DNA from: Phanerodontia chrysosporium
Lineage: Eukaryota; Basidiomycota; Agaricomycetes; Polyporales; Phanerochaetaceae
DNA: 64,000 bases
NCBI GenBank assembly: GCA_001910725.1
Contig: MJGA01000001.1
Location: forward strand, 930,001-994,000
Direction: 5' to 3'
Shown here: piece by piece, positions 11,890-26,222 of the stretch
Position numbering within the stretch: the first letter of the stretch is position 1
Layout: every line of letters begins with the position of its first letter
The notes under the pieces: model-generated
The model's database searches: none
The model's input: only the letters and a program-made list of their open reading frames with translations
Told to the model about the DNA's origin: nothing
Program-made: the position numbers and the translations under genes

Positions 11890-12155
11890 GTGGCCGCATC
11901 CCCGCCACACAGAAGACATCGTAATGCTAGAGCTGTACTTGTATCAGTGGAACTTGGATTTCTATATCACACCGGCGCACATCCAGAAGCAAAGTTGCGG
12001 ATATTCATTACAACATGTGCAAAATACAAAAGCATGAACGGGAGAGAGCATCCAACTGCACGGTGGTCGGGGTACGCGATAGCAGAGAACAAGCGAGAAC
12101 AGCAGAGTCTGTGTCAAAACAATGGTCCGGGTATGTCGGGGTGCGCGATAGCTGC

Positions 12156-15100
12156 TTAGAACCAGGGCATGAACATGTCGCTCATCGACGCGAGACTCAT
12201 CGGGTTCGTCGCCGACAGCACGAGGTTCGTCACGGTCTTGTAGACCGGCACGACGTTCCCGCCCTGCAGGTTCTGCAGGTTCTGCGCCTGGGGGTGCCCC
12301 ACATCAGTATCTCTGCAATTCGTGCCAAACGAGCCACGGGTGCTCACCTCCTCGCGCTCGCGCTTGCAAGCCGCAGTCTCGACGCGGCGCACGAAGTCCT
12401 TGCTGCACGTGAGCACGAAGCCGCGGAACGTCATGTCGTGCGCCGTCGGCCGCTTGTGGTGGTGTAGCCACGTGATGACCTCGTCGCGCGCGAACAGGCA
12501 GAGCTGGTCCTCGAGCTCGTACTGCGCCAAGCACACACGTCAGCAAACCGGGTTCCTACGAGCGAAAATGAGACAGGACGCACCTCAGGCTCAGAGAGGC
12601 AGCGGCCCAAGGCCATGAGGCTCGCGACGAGGAGGCCCTCGGTGCCGATCGGGCCGATAAAGTGCTGCATGTTCGGCGTGAGGCGGAACGGGACGGCCTC
12701 CAGCGACACGATGACGGGCTGCGCGGCGTTCAGCGGGATGCCAGGCAGCACCTCGCTCAGCGCGACCTGCCCCGACGCGCGCGAGATGTGGAAGCGCGAC
12801 GGCGTGCGGCTCGACAGCGCGAGCACGTACGTCATGAAGCACGACGTCGCGATCTGCAGCGTGAACTCCTTCCGGAAGCGCCACAGCTCCGTGGGCCCAT
12901 TGATCGCGCGCTGGAAGTACTGCAGGGGGGTATGAGTAGGGTTGCGGGTCGAGGTATAGCGCGGACGTACGCGGGAGATCACGTCTTCTGGGACAAGCTT
13001 CGCACGAATCTCGTCCAGCAGCTCCTTGCGGAGCGTGATACGTTGATGGTGAGGAGCCTGTGAGTCTTCGTCAGACACACGACCCATGAGTATAAAGCAA
13101 GGGATACTTGCCGGAGCGCCATTGGCCTGCTTGTACTGCATGAGCGTCGTCCGTGTCTTGTCGGGCAGGAGGAAGTGCGCATCCTCGCGGCCGACTCCAG
13201 ACTCGTTGCAGAATTGCTCGTAGATGTCGCCCATCGTGACATACGACGAGTCGTTCTGGAGCAGGCGCATGCTTGGGTGGCACGGTACGGCGACGGGGAC
13301 GTGGAAGTGCAGGTGCCGCTTGTGACTTTCCTTCTTGCGTGCGAGCACTCTGCCAACTGTATTAGTGATCTCATCATACACACGAAAACTCTACCGGGAC
13401 GCACCCGTTGAACATGCGCAAGACCTGGAAGACGCGTTCCTCGCGACGACAATGCCGAGCTGACGGTATTTGCACCGCGAACGACGTCTTCGAGTTGTCA
13501 TTTCCGATCATAGTGAAGCGACGGAAGCAGTAGCTCTGCGTGCGACAGTTTTCGTACTTCGTAGCGAACTTCTGCAGCTTGACGAAAGCCTGGTTGTTGT
13601 CGCGCTCCTACATTCGTTGACAGTTAGCCTACGGTGAATGAGATCATTTCAGCTTCACTGACCTCCGTGTATTGACCCGGAATCTCGATCTCGTCGTATT
13701 TGCTGTGCGGATACTCAATGAGGTAGTGGCTGACCGTGTCAAGGGTTTGGACCCGCGGTCGGGAGTCCAGATGCTTCTCGTACTTGTCACGCCAGCGTTG
13801 GAGCCTCTGGCAGTACTCGGGGAGCGTGGGTCTGCTCTTGATGAAGTCTTCCTCATATTCAGCCTGGCGTGCATACGAATATGATCAGCCTGACTCTGAA
13901 GAGGTTAGAGGTGCACCAACCCTTGCTGCCACGTTGACGAAGTTCTGCGAGAGACGGACGAGGTGCCTGGTGGTCTCTTGGCTAAGCTGTAGGTTGTCAT
14001 CGGGATTGCAGACGCGGTTGGAGTATTGCTAGATAATCGGAAGATGAGGCTGGATGAACTGGGCAAATGAGACATTCATACCGTGAGACCATCTTGCAGA
14101 AGCATGGACACCAATCGGTATATTTCCTCTTCTTGGCTTGACCTGAACCTCTGGCCAATCTGCTCGACGATCGTCTCGAGGCTCAAGATCAGCAGTGGGA
14201 ACGCCGTCTTCGCTATCGCATGAACGTCTTCGATGCATTCTGATCCTGTGCGGACGGCAGCCAGTGCAGGCCTCGTTGGGTCGTTGGCGTCTTGCACTCC
14301 GTTTGGCGTTGGCGTGGGTCTCGGTGCAGCCTGCTGGGCGTTATCGTCTGCGCCGGCTTGTGCCTGCGCAGCATCACCCTGACCGTTCGGTTGCTGCTCG
14401 CCTTCGGACTGCTTTGGTGTCGGTGTCTGAGGCTGCTGAGACTGACTACCGCCTGCCCGCATCGCGGCGTAAGCGGCGGCTTGCCTCTTGAGCTGGGCCA
14501 TCTCCTCCTTCGTCGTTCGCATGTGGAAGAACAGCGCCTATATGGTATGATTATTAGCCCCGGAAATTCAGGAGACTGTAAGCACATACCTGAGGGTAGA
14601 GCTTCGCAATATTCAGCAGAATGTATCTGGCTTGCTTGACTTCGCGATGCGACAATGACAGGCAGAGCTGCGGGATGAGGGTGATCCAATACCACCAAGA
14701 TGCCTCGCCCTTGTACTGGTCGAATGCTTTCGAGATCATCAAAGACTGATCGTCGAGACTGAGCAACCAGAGCACGCGCATGAGCAATGGCCGTGCCTTG
14801 CGATTCTTGAAGAGCCCCGCAGCCTGCAGGTAGCAGTTGACGGCGTTTCCAGCTGCGTGCATGTCGTTGCGAGCGGTGAACATCCTGTCCCAGTACTTGC
14901 CCCAAGCAGCCCAGGCTTTCGGCTGATGCATGTCGAGCTGAGCCGCCCGATTATATGCGTTCTCCGCCTCTTGGTACCGCTCGAGCCTCTCGTAGAACAT
15001 CCCCTTGAGCATGTAGAACTCGGCTTTCTGTGGGGTGGAGAAGTACATGAGGTTCGTGTTGTTGATGACCTCAAGCCCTTGTGCCAGCTCTCCAGGTTTC

Positions 15101-18100
15101 TGGTAGTGACATCGCGCTTGCTCCCGTAACTTGAGGAACGCTTCCGAGATCTCGATGTTTGGCAGAGTATAGATCTTGTTGAGCGAATTGGCACATACGT
15201 CGAGAAGGCCATGCTTGCGCGCGACGTGGGCAAAGCGATTGATGATCCATGCTGTCTCGTGGTATCCCCGGTATCCGTACGTATTCGTCGTCCCGGCAGC
15301 AGCGCCTGCTTGGTTGGTGGAGTTGATGAGAGGGATGTACGTCTTGTTGATAGCATTGAACACGTTCTGCCTCCATGCCACGAGGTCGCTCCAGATACTG
15401 ATATCGTCGCAGATGTTCGGCAGTCGCTCCCGCCATGCTTGCAGTACGAGCTTGAGATCTGATGACCTCTTTTCAAGATTGGATGCATTCGTAGCAGAAA
15501 GTGAGCCGAAAATCTGGACGGCCTCCTGTAGCTCGACGAATTGCTGGAAGTGTTGGAGCAATGGAACGTGCGACGGAGCCAAGTGGAACGGAAGGCTGAC
15601 CCACTTGCGGAGAGACATCTGCATCGCATTCTCGAGCTTAGACGTGAAGTCGATATTCTTGTCGACTGCAGCAGGATTCTTCAACAGCGAGATGAACGCC
15701 TCGAAGATAAGCCGGCGAGGTGTGGCGACCTCCGGAAGCTCCTTGATAAGCTCCTCAATCGAGTCCTTCTGCTCGTACCAGTCCCTGATCCTCCAGGCGC
15801 ACTCGAGTTGTAACTCTGCATTGTTCTCGTTACGCGCGAGTTCTTGCAGTGTGTCCCATTGCTGTAGCTTCTCCGCTGACAGAATCCAGTGGTCCTCCCA
15901 CAGGCAGTACTCGGGTTCCGAGAACGGTACCACGCCCGCACGCGACTTCCCTTGAGCTGCTTCGTACATTGTCGCTGCTTGTTCCCACATTCCGCTCTGT
16001 TCGAAGGCGACAGCCGCATTGGTATCGGGGTACAAGCTACGTCTCCGCCATAGACCGTAGAAGAGATCGTCTTCTGCCAATTCTGCGTAGACCTCGGCCA
16101 AAGCATCGTAGACGGTGTCACGGACGACTACCTCGTCGTCACGTACATAGTCCAGGGACGCCTCGAGTATGTGCATAGATACATGCCAGGCGGCGAACGT
16201 CTTCGCGAGGTATTTGACGAGGTGAGGCGGAAGCATGATCGGGGGTGAGCACCGATAGATTCCGACAAGGAAAGTGAGGATGACGTTTGGTCGCAGCTCA
16301 GCCTGGGCGATATGGTACTCCTTGCTCAACAAGCTGATAATGTGGTGAGTCAGATCAACCTGCTCCCTTCTGGACAGACAAGCCCAAGCAGATGGGAAGA
16401 GTGATACCCAGGCGTCGTGAGCTTTCCACGGGTCGAGGATCATGAGCCGTTGCAGAGGGCGAACAACGGACGCTGAACGCGTCATGGCAAACGAGGACGG
16501 TAACGGTCCAGCATCCAACGTCGTCTTGCGGTCCGGGATCAGAAGCGAGTCAACCTCGACAGAACCGAGAAGAAGGTGTAGCGCAAGATAGATCCAGTTG
16601 CGGTCGGCTATTGCTTCCCAGTTCTGGACGCCGAATATGTATACCAGACGCGCGTAGAGTGAACGGGGAATGCTGGCATCCAGGAGGTCGATGAACTTCT
16701 CGCGCGTTGCCGAGTCAGCTGCACGACAACCCAGCAGGAATTGTTGCTCAAGTCTGGTGGTCAAGTCGCTTCGTCGCAGACTGGGCTCGGTGTAGATCTC
16801 GTAGAGCAGGTCGAGATAGCTCTGCATTAAGATGTCGCCCCTCTCGCGGTTCTCGAAGGTTGCCATTTGTTGTAACAGCACCGCTTTCTCCTTCATCGAT
16901 GGGACCGTCTCTCGTGGATTCAGGGCCCATTCTCGACCAGTGTCCAGGATGTAGCGACACAGCGCCATATTCTTCGACTTCATGACGAGATTGCCAAGGC
17001 AGCTCAGCAAAGTACGTCGGCTCTCGCCAAGGAATGCGATCCCCATCTTTGCTATTTCGATCATGAGGATGATCAGCCGTACGATGCTCTCCTGGACATG
17101 AGCTGGCGCTTGAGCAGGAGGAACGGTGACATGATCCTTTGTCTTGATGGCGAGCAGCTTCGTCAAAGGTGCTGCGTACGGCTGTATCCTGTCGGGAGTC
17201 GATGCAACCGCAGATTTGAGCAGAAGCAGAGCGCCTCGTATGTTGGTCGCATTCCGTAGACTCTCGCCAATCGTCGTATGAATCCAGCTAAACCATTCTG
17301 ATAGCTCAGTGAGCGTGTCATCGTCCTCCTTCAACAGCGGGAAAATTCGGAGGAGACGTTCGACAATAGGGTGAAGGGCGTCCTGTATGCTGGGCTCGTC
17401 ATGCATGATACCTGTCCTGACCAGCTTACCGAGAATCGCGGCGTTCTCGGTGAACCACGAGTCCGGCTTCCCACTGGCTACGATCTGTAAAACCTTAGCG
17501 ACATTAGTCGCTGTGATGATTGCAGGCTCGGTTGTGAACTCGGGCTACAATTATACGGTAAGTACTAGTTAATTGGTAATTGTCAGGGAGGAGTTACCTG
17601 CTGCAGCGTGCGACCGAAGAAATTCAGCTTCACTGTGACGTCTGACCAACCGCCAGGCCCGACGAGAAGACGGAGAAGATTCATCGTTTTCGGAACGACG
17701 AGAGCCAGCGACTGCTTATCTGTCAATGTCGTTATGAGTCGTACCAAGTAGCTGACAATTGATTCCCGGAATGACAGTGGAGTCGTCCACGGCTTCTCGG
17801 AACCTTCGTCGTCCACCTGCATCTCACTGTTGGCCTTCTGGTCCCACTCGAAGATGACGTTCAGGACTTCGATAGACAAGAGCCGGGACTCCACACTTGA
17901 GGTAGGGCTGAGACCGAGTTTGTGCATGTTGTTCACCACGTGCGGGACGAAGAGCGAACGGACGGGATAGAAGAGGGCGCTCTGTCGAGCCATGAGCTGA
18001 TAGATCAGCCCGACTTGTGACCATCCCCCTGATTCTTCGGCGAGCAGCCTGCGTGTCGTCTTCGCCCACTGAGGGAACCCTGGCTCCGTATGCACTTGTC

Positions 18101-21100
18101 GTTGAAGTACAGGGGCAAGAATGTCGAGAGCTTGCCGGACGAGAGCTTTGCCTTCGACTTGTGGCCTACTCAACAGCCCTGTCCAAACCATCTGGAAGAA
18201 CTTCTGGGGAACGTCCCAAGCGTCGAAGAAACGCGCGGCAAGAAGGTAAGCCGTGTGCTTGACGATAGCATCCTCGCTTGTGATGTGCTTCCATGCGCAC
18301 TTGATGATATCCTTCTGCGCGTCGACGAGAAGATCGGCGTGGTATTGAATCATGATAGTGGTGAAATGCAGAAGCTCAATCCTAAAGATATCGTCAGCAT
18401 CAGGGAACTTGCTATCCTCCTTTCCAGACATTGGAATCCAGATATGAGTGTGGAACCACTGCACTATATCCGAATCCAAGAGGCCCTCTTTAGGTGGCGA
18501 GAGAGCATTGGCGACGATCATCGGGGTGATGATGAAGCGGAATGCGTAGGTCTTGTGCACTAGTGGATACGCCGGATCTTCGAACCACAGGAGGAATCGT
18601 AGAAGAACGTTGCGTCGGAAGGTGAGACTGGGGTTGCAGCGACGTGGTCGTACAGGAATTGAGAAACCTGGATTGGATCCACAGGAAGGTTGCGCGCAAA
18701 TATTGCGGGGATTTCGAAGACGAGATCCACCCGGGGCGTCTGCGCTATGGCGAGCTTGAAGATGTTTAATATCTGCGTAGAGCGTTGATAGTATTCGCTG
18801 AGCGTGGCGATTGCTGGGCTATGGGAGGAAGCCGGCTCATGTTTCCAGACCGTCAGGAGCGCCTGTACAACATAGTAATTTTCAGCCAGGAATCCAGGTA
18901 CTAACTCTGAGACGTCCAAGACGAGAAGGAGGCCTGACATCACGAGTGTCGGCGGGTCATTGCTGGGGTCGAAGCACGTAGAGACGACGGTTGGCATCTT
19001 TCCGAGTAGGACTTTCAGAAGATTCGGCGCCAACCGGGCCTGCAAGATGCTCCGCAACGTGCGCACATATCGAGGGAGGTGCAGGTACTTCAAGATGAAG
19101 TTAACGGCCTCACAGGGTATCGGTCGAGGTACTTCGCCAGGGGTTCCGAAAAGGGACTTTGCCTGAGAAGTGCATCTGTGCCTCCGTTTGGACGATAGCA
19201 TTTACGAGAGGCTCCAAGAACTGGTTCGCCGTGGACGGCAGCAGGTGGAAGATGTTCGCAAGCCGGACCAACTTCTGGATTCCCTCGTTCTCGCTGAGAG
19301 GCAGACGAGATGACTGCTGGAGCATCTGCGGATCTGCAATCGCCCGATAGTGATCGAGGAGTTTGGTTCCAATTTCAACCTTGAAGTAGTGTGTCAGCAG
19401 TTCGAGCAGACGAGCAAGGGCTTCCAGCCCTGGTGGCGTGAGACGCTTCGCATCGGCAAGGTTCATGAGAATGGGCCTGAGTCCAGTTTGAAGCAGGTCT
19501 TTCGGAAGACGAGCCTGGTGCATGAGCACCATCCGAAGCCCCTCGTGCGCAACGTCCTTAATCTCGGTGATGGGCGAGTAAAGTGACTTGAAGTATACAG
19601 ATGTGACCCTGAAGTATAGAGTATGTTAGCGCGAGTTGAATATGCAACGAGAGTGCAAACGAACCGTTGACGAGTCCCTTGTTGCTTCGCGAAGAAATCG
19701 GTCAGCGGCATGGACGCGGTCAGAAGCTTGATGCATGCGACGCGCAGCTTCGTCATCTCAAGGATACTCTGGCGAGGTATAACCTGTTGCTGAGTCTGTC
19801 CTGCCTGCTGGGGCTGTGGCTGAAGGTGGGCATCTTCGGCATCGGCCAAGGCAAGAGCTTCGTGAAGCAGCCGAAGGAGCTCATCCGTCAATGCTGGGAG
19901 AGGTGGATCGAGCGACAAGCAATATCGAATGCCTTCCACCATTCCAACTTGTGCGGGGAATGGCAGAGCGCGGAGCGGCTTGGTGTAGATCGCGGTAAGC
20001 ATACGGTCGCGATGTTCCATGAGCAAGTCGGGCACCGGGAGACCCGTGAGCTCGGAGAGAAGCTCGATGCAGTGATGCGCGGTGCTGCGGACGACAGCAT
20101 TCTGGGCAGAGATTTCGGCGAAGAACAACCCAGTGAGGGCTTTCACCACATTCGCGGAGGTTCCCGGTGGCTCGTCCACATTGAGAGTCTCGTTGTAGCA
20201 CACCCTCACCACCAGATCGAGAACTTCGGAGACTTCCTTGACCGGCTCTGGGAGGTCATAAGGCATGTCCTTGAGAACGTGAAGGAGCGTTCGCACGATC
20301 TCGACAATGCGCTCGGTGACCCAGCGAACGGCAAGCCCTGGAATCTCTGCCATGTACTTGATGCCACGGCAGCCGGCGCTCTTTGCGCTCCATGTATCTT
20401 CGAGGCCAAGTGCCGTAAACTTGCTAGCAAGGTGGTTTAGAACAGGCCGAACGTCCATGAGTGCGACGTCCTGGGTCTCGACCATTCCGAGAAGCTCCTT
20501 GATCATGGACTCGACAAGAAGCCGAGCCTTCGTCGCGTGCTCAGGCTCCTCCCGCACTAGACCGTAGGCCATCGCGTCCAGGAAGCAGGTATACAAGGGT
20601 CCGGGGAGGCGTCGCGAAGTGATATCCCTCGGCACCGTGCGACGAACCTCGATGCCGAACACGTATCGTGAGATGTCCCGAAGGAGGGCCTCCGCGGCCT
20701 CGCTTGTCTCGTTGAGATGTAGAGCCTCCCACATCGCTTCCAGACATTTCGAGAAGGCTTCCTCGCGTTCACGGCCCTTCACTCCCTGAAACGAAAGATC
20801 TAGCAATGTACCGGAGTTTAGAACCCGAGATACATACCTCGTTCAGAAGCAACTTGACGATGGCATCGATGTAAGTAAAGGCGTACGAGCGGTAGTACAT
20901 GGTAGTCTTGCCGCCACGCAAGGTCCAATAGGCCAGTTGTAAGGCCGGTGTGATATCCATGGCGCTAGGCATGCCCGTCAACGAGAACCGCACGACAGGA
21001 GACTCAGGCTGAGAGTGGTAGCGGATGACGGGGTCTTTCTCGAGTAGCCGGCGGTTGCGTCCTCCGAGCTTGCCCAGAAGACGGATTGTAGTGTGTGCAT

Positions 21101-23901
21101 GGTGATGATTCGCAGGCAGGGGCGAAGGTGAGCGTGCAAAGCTTCCATGAGGTCTCGCAAGACAAGATTCAGAGTGGGATCCAAGAACTCCGGGGTAAGG
21201 TTGTCTATACACAGCTCGAGAGTCCGTAGGCCTTGAGAAGCGAGCTCGGGGTTTCCGCGCAGTGCAAGAGCGAGAGGCTGCATGAGGTACTGCAAGTGCG
21301 GTAGAAGGTGAGTGAGCCGGAGCGGGACGGTGAGACAGAGTTCAACGATCATGTCGCGAGTGAAGCCGTCAGAGTTCTGAAGCTGGCGCTGCAGACATTC
21401 GAGCATCTCGGGAAGCAAAGGCAACACTTCCTTGTACAAGAGCTCGAATCGTCCACCACCACCGCCGATTGCGCGGAAGAGGGCGCGCAGGAGGTGAAAG
21501 TAGTGCGTGGGTTTCGACGTCTTGGCCGCTAGCGGGAAGCAGCTCATGATGAGATCTCCTACTTGCGCGGCGAGGATGGGCTCGTTGAGCTTCGGGTGCA
21601 TTGTGACTGCGATGAAAACGGTCTTAAACCACTTAATCGCAATCGCCGCCTGTTGGTCTTCCATCTCACCGAGCATCTCGAGCCGCGACATACAGAATCT
21701 GAGAATAATGGCGACTAGTGTCGGTGAGTGTGTATCGCGCTGGAAGTACTGATTGGCGATTTGCATGAGGTACGGTCGCTTCTCCACAGCGTCGTTGATG
21801 AACTCGATCTTGCTTGTCCAAACTTCTTGGAATACGTGCAAGTCGACCTCAAGGAATGTGGCCCCTATCTGTTCCATTGCATCGACGGCGTCGCGATGCT
21901 CGCTGTCGAAGAGAGGCATGCAATTGATACTGGCCTCAAACAGGCGTGCGATGAGTACACCGTCGGGAACAGGTGCGTCGCATTTCTTGAGGCCCGTAAG
22001 AGTTGCACGAGTAGCGTGGTGTATGTGGCGGTACAGCGAGCGGTACTCTGTGCGAAGAGTTAGAAGACGCTGCGATCCCTTCAGAACAAACTCACCTATG
22101 ATCAGCTCCTCAGGCTTCTCGACAGCATATGTGGCGCTGGCAATTGGTCTGATCCTCTCGATAGACGTAATGTCAACTTCTTTTCCGTCAGCCTCTGCCT
22201 TCTCATCTGGTTTCTTCACCGCCTTACCCTCTACCTTCTCCTCGACTTCCTCGGCCTTCTCGTCGCTGCTGCCATCCGTCTTTCCATCCTTTCCATCCTT
22301 GGCGTCTTTGCTCTCAAGGCCTCTTTCCCGGTTGTCTGGCCTCTCAGGCGGTCTAGCTTTGGGAGCACTTCCTTCAGCACCTGCGCCATTGACTCCAACT
22401 TGTTGACACAGCCCTCGAGGAGTAAGGTCAAAAGCTTCATGGCCCCTTGTGGCGTGTCCTTCTGTACGACAACATCGATCATGTTGTAGATCATCCTAGC
22501 AGACACCATGTGTATCGAGTTGCTGAGATAGGGATTGTGCAGGTGGCGAAGGAATGCAGAACAGGCCCTCGTCAGCTGCGCTGGCGAGAGCTCTGCACGG
22601 AGATGGTGAAGCAAATCTGCGATGCAACCAAGGGCGTTCGCGCTATAATATGATATGTTAGAGTACAGGACGAATGAGAGTTGTGCGTACTTACCGAACA
22701 AGCTCCTGACTGGCAAGACTCGTGCCCATGAGCACTTGCTCCTCGAGAAGTTTGTCGACTTGCGGGAGAAGGACACGTCTCTGCGGCGTGCTCACGAGGT
22801 AGCGGAAGACGATCATAAGGTCCTACAGAATGGTCTGGTTCAGTAACAAGATGAAGAAGACTTACTGTACATACTTTTCTCGGCGCTATGGCAGTTGTAG
22901 GACAGTCTTGTAATAGTCGCAGCGTTGCGAGGATGATTTGCTCGAACTCCTGGTCCATCTGTGGCTGCTGCTGCTCCGGCCCACTCACGCTCCGCAGGAA
23001 GAACATGAGGAAAGAAATCATCTACACCACACCTTAGCCCTATTTCACTCGTAACGCACGCCGTCACTTACCTTCACCTGAGCGACAATGAGGTCAGTGT
23101 ACGCAGTCAAGTTCTTGACTGTCGGAGCGACGCCTGACCAGTAGCCACCCATAGCTTCGTAGGCTTCGCGTGCTTTACGCTGGGCAGGAGACTCCACCAT
23201 GATCGCAGCCAGATGGAGGTTGAGGTTCTGTTGGATGATGGGCATGACCATCTGTCGGTGACCCTGGGTCAGAACGACCACCGCGGTGGCGAGCTCTGCG
23301 AACACTTTGAAGCTGCGAGTGCTCGGATACAGTGGAGGGTTCTTTTCGTCAATGACGGGAGATTCCTCAGACAGGTCTCTTGCACAAGCGCAGGGATGTT
23401 ACGAAACACGGTGTGGAGGATGGTGAAGAACTGGCCGGTGAGCTCCTCGGTTAATGGCCTGTAATTGCGGGCGACATCCACTAGAGCCTTGCAGGCCGTA
23501 ATCGCATTGTCTTCATAGTCTGTAGCTATCACATGAAGCAGCCCGGCGCACAGCTGCGGGGCCAGGGCACGCATAGCGTCTGGGAGAGGTAGGCGGTGCA
23601 GGATTTCGACGAGGACGCGGCGGAAGTTGTATTCCAGGCTATCCCTTTGATTCGAAGGTTCAGTGTTTTTCAGGCGATCGACGACAACGTTTATAACGAC
23701 GGAAATAACTCTTGGAGTGTCTGTGTCCTTGACTGCGTCTATCATGTCTCTGAGCTCGCATGCGACAGCATGTTTGGTCTTGAGGTCTAGAGAGCATATA
23801 TGTATTAGAGCTCCACGTTGATGCCTATACTACGCACCAATTCCCGGATCCGCAATCCTAGAAGCCCGCAGCTCAAGGTCTGAACTGGTCGGCGTGGACA
23901 T
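12156..23901 (-). CDS. TRA1: TRA1, SAGA and NuA4 activator-binding scaffold (PIKK pseudokinase, TRRAP homolog)
   Basis: TRA1 is the ~420-kDa subunit shared by SAGA and NuA4, which binds transcription activators in the nucleus. An 11.7-kb gene encoding roughly 3,600-3,700 residues fits the family. It begins MSTPTSSDLELRASRI (23901), with a first intron before DLKTKHAVACELRDM. HEAT repeats fill the N-terminal two thirds. The FAT region includes YQEAENAYNRAAQLDMHQPK and AWAAWGKYWDRMF. The kinase-like domain reads FRKEFTLQIATSCFMTYVL and EAVPFRLTPNMQHFIGP. The segment HISRASGQVALSEVLPG stands where active PIKKs carry catalytic residues, as expected for a pseudokinase. The FATC end is MSLASMSDMFMPWF. 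Six single-base frame breaks interrupt the gene (near 18630, 19110, 19150, 21120, 22331 and 23367), while a 950-codon exon (14554-17406) is intact. I treat it as functional. Confidence 0.93.
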
Positions 23902-24268
23902 TGTGTCCTATATTAACGGGGGCCCTCGTTGTACGCTGGGGGCTTCGCCAAGCTGGCAGAAGGGTAATGCCACACAGCAAAAACACGCCCTCTGCTTTGT
24001 GGTCGCGTCGTCCGGGGAGGGACACCGATGTGGAGACGGCTGCTGTAGGCGTGCGGGGAAAGGGACAAGGCGCGCATTCAAGCACGGGTATATTGGTAGC
24101 TTTTTGTCACGTGAGCACCACGTGGTCTACACAGGCCTGTAGCCAATGACGGCACACGAAAGCACGGGACCTCATAGGCACGTTCCAGGCGTGCTACACT
24201 GCTAACAGTGGAACTACAGGAATCTACATATTCATTCCAACGGCGGGACGACATACATGGACGAGGTC
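23902..24268. promoter_or_regulatory. TRA1 promoter region
   Basis: The 367 bp between the TRA1 start and the stop of the upstream bromodomain gene on the same strand. It contains direct CACGTG-like and CCACGTGG words near 24108-24124. No conserved coding sequence is seen. Confidence 0.4.
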
Positions 24269-26222
24269 TTATACGCGAGGATATCCATCTGTGTTACGAA
24301 GCTGCTCAATCTGAACCTGAGTGCGACGAAACTGGTTGATCTGAGCTTCGCTCTCAAGCATCATCTAAGCGGCGGTGTCAGATGCCTACAGGTATCGGGG
24401 TGCATACTGTTGCTCACCTCCTCTGCCATTGCGTGGATCTCTGAGCCAGGTCGATTGTATATCATCGCATTGGCGAACATCAGGTAGATGTCCCGTTGAA
24501 ATTCCAGGGCGTTGGATATAGTTCCGTCCTTTACGCGCGCCTTGATTGTTTTCAGGTCCATGGGTCGCTTGACTATGTCATGGTAGTCCGCAGCGTCCTG
24601 TTTCTTGATGGGGTTGTGGAATATGTTGCCAAAACGATGCTGAGAGATGCTGCTATGCAGCATGTTAATGACATTCTGGAACTTCTTGTCCGTTACGCCT
24701 TTACGGCGACCTTTGGTGGTCGAAGAACCTGAGCCATCTTTAATAGGTGTCTGATCGTATCCTGCGATATACCAACCTGGTTCTTCTTCTTCAACAGCCT
24801 CGGAGTCCTCTCGCTGACGCTTGCGCTCACGAGCTGCTTCAGAAGGCGCTTCGGATGCCTTCCGCTTGCCCACAGCTAAGATTAGTTAGTAGAGATGACA
24901 GACGAGGATACGGGGAGACTGACCTTCACGCAGCGAAATTTCCGCTTCTGGAGACTCCGCCATATCCACATCTTCCGGAATTAGGGAGTCGTCTGGTGGT
25001 ACCACAATGGACGCTTCTTGTTTGGGCGAAGGTTCTTCGCGAATCTCTGTTACTTCGACGAGCTCACTACCCTCCTCTTCGACGGGTCTATGGGTCTCCG
25101 TTGCGTCGTCCGCGCGTTCGACGTCGATGTCTCCTGCCTTCTTCTCCACAGCAATATCTGATCGCACATCCTGCTCGGGTATCTGCGATAACAGTAAGTC
25201 TTCACCGATGTCCATGGACCGAGAGCCTTACGATTGGAGAAGCTTTCTCGACGGCATCGTCTGGCAAAGGCTTTGCTTCTTCAATATCTTCTGCAACTTC
25301 TGCATCTACAGCGATACTCTGTCCCTCTTGCTGAGGCTGCGTAACTTGAGCAACATGTGCCGTAAAGAGTGCTATCGACTTACGCTTGGCAGTCTCGAAC
25401 CGTTAGCGGATGTTGCGGGGGCTTCCGGTATGCTGGCGTCCGCTATGTCCGGTAAAGTAGCAGTCATACGAACATCTTCCTATGGCGATGTGAGTAAAGC
25501 GTAACTGAAACCTCTTTATCGCACTAACCTCGACAATGTCATCTTCCTCAGTTGCATTGTTCACGGTGGCGGGTACTACCCCAACAGCCTGGAGGATACG
25601 GTCATCCCAATGCCCTGCGCGTATCTCTTCGATTTCCTTCATGATCTGCCTGCCGCACAAGTGAAATCCAGCTTGAGGGTGTAGCGTATCAAGGTCACGT
25701 ACTTGAACTTGTTCTCTTCCTCGTCAATTGCTATTTTCAGTTCAGCGGTTCGTTTTTGATAGTACATTGTTGCAAGCTGCTTTGATTCGGGCGCTGCAAT
25801 ATGCGCATTCGGCATGGTAGAAACGGAGACGGTGACATATGGTTCGTACCGCGTGCACGGACTGTGTCCGGTCTGGATGTGTCTTAGCAGAGAACAATGA
25901 TTTCCGAAAGGCTCCACACACCGTGTAATGTTTGCCTCCTCCATGAGCTTCTCGTAGACGGCAGTGCACGTCTAGACGTCGTCACTACTTCAATGGGCAT
26001 ACCCAGACGTGTCATTGAGCGATCGGGACTGACTTCGGCAGTAAAGAAGTTGTTTGAGCGCGAGGTCATCGCGTGACTTTCCAGGAGGGTTGCCACTTGG
26101 GGCATATTCTCGGTTCCAAACTCGTAAATGGCCTGTGAGAGAATGAGCCGTTCAACCGTGCTCCAATTGTCCGGGTTCATGGCAGTTTCGCGGACACGCT
26201 TTGACGTCTTTCCCGAGGCCAT
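24269..26222 (-). CDS. Bromodomain protein, BRD8 / Bdc1-like NuA4 subunit
   Basis: BRD8 (animals) and Bdc1 (fission yeast) are NuA4 acetyl-lysine readers. The ~430-residue product starts MASGKTSKRVRETAMNPDNW at 26222. Its N-terminal region, NWSTVERLILSQAIYEFG, then FTAE and TAVYEKLMEEAN, followed by a coiled stretch with KEIEEIRAGHWDDRI, matches the BRD8 layout. An acidic linker (about 24900-25500) precedes a basic patch, GKRKASEAPS. The bromodomain has QHRFGNIFHNPIKKQDA, ADYHDIVKRPMDLKTIK and LMFANAMIYNRPGSEI, including the acetyl-lysine-binding YN. A last exon adds a short coiled tail ending NTDGYPRV. Downstream starts (26180) or upstream starts (26432) are possible. Its neighbour on the same strand is TRA1, another NuA4 subunit. 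The assignment rests on domain order and recalled motif similarity. Confidence 0.8.
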
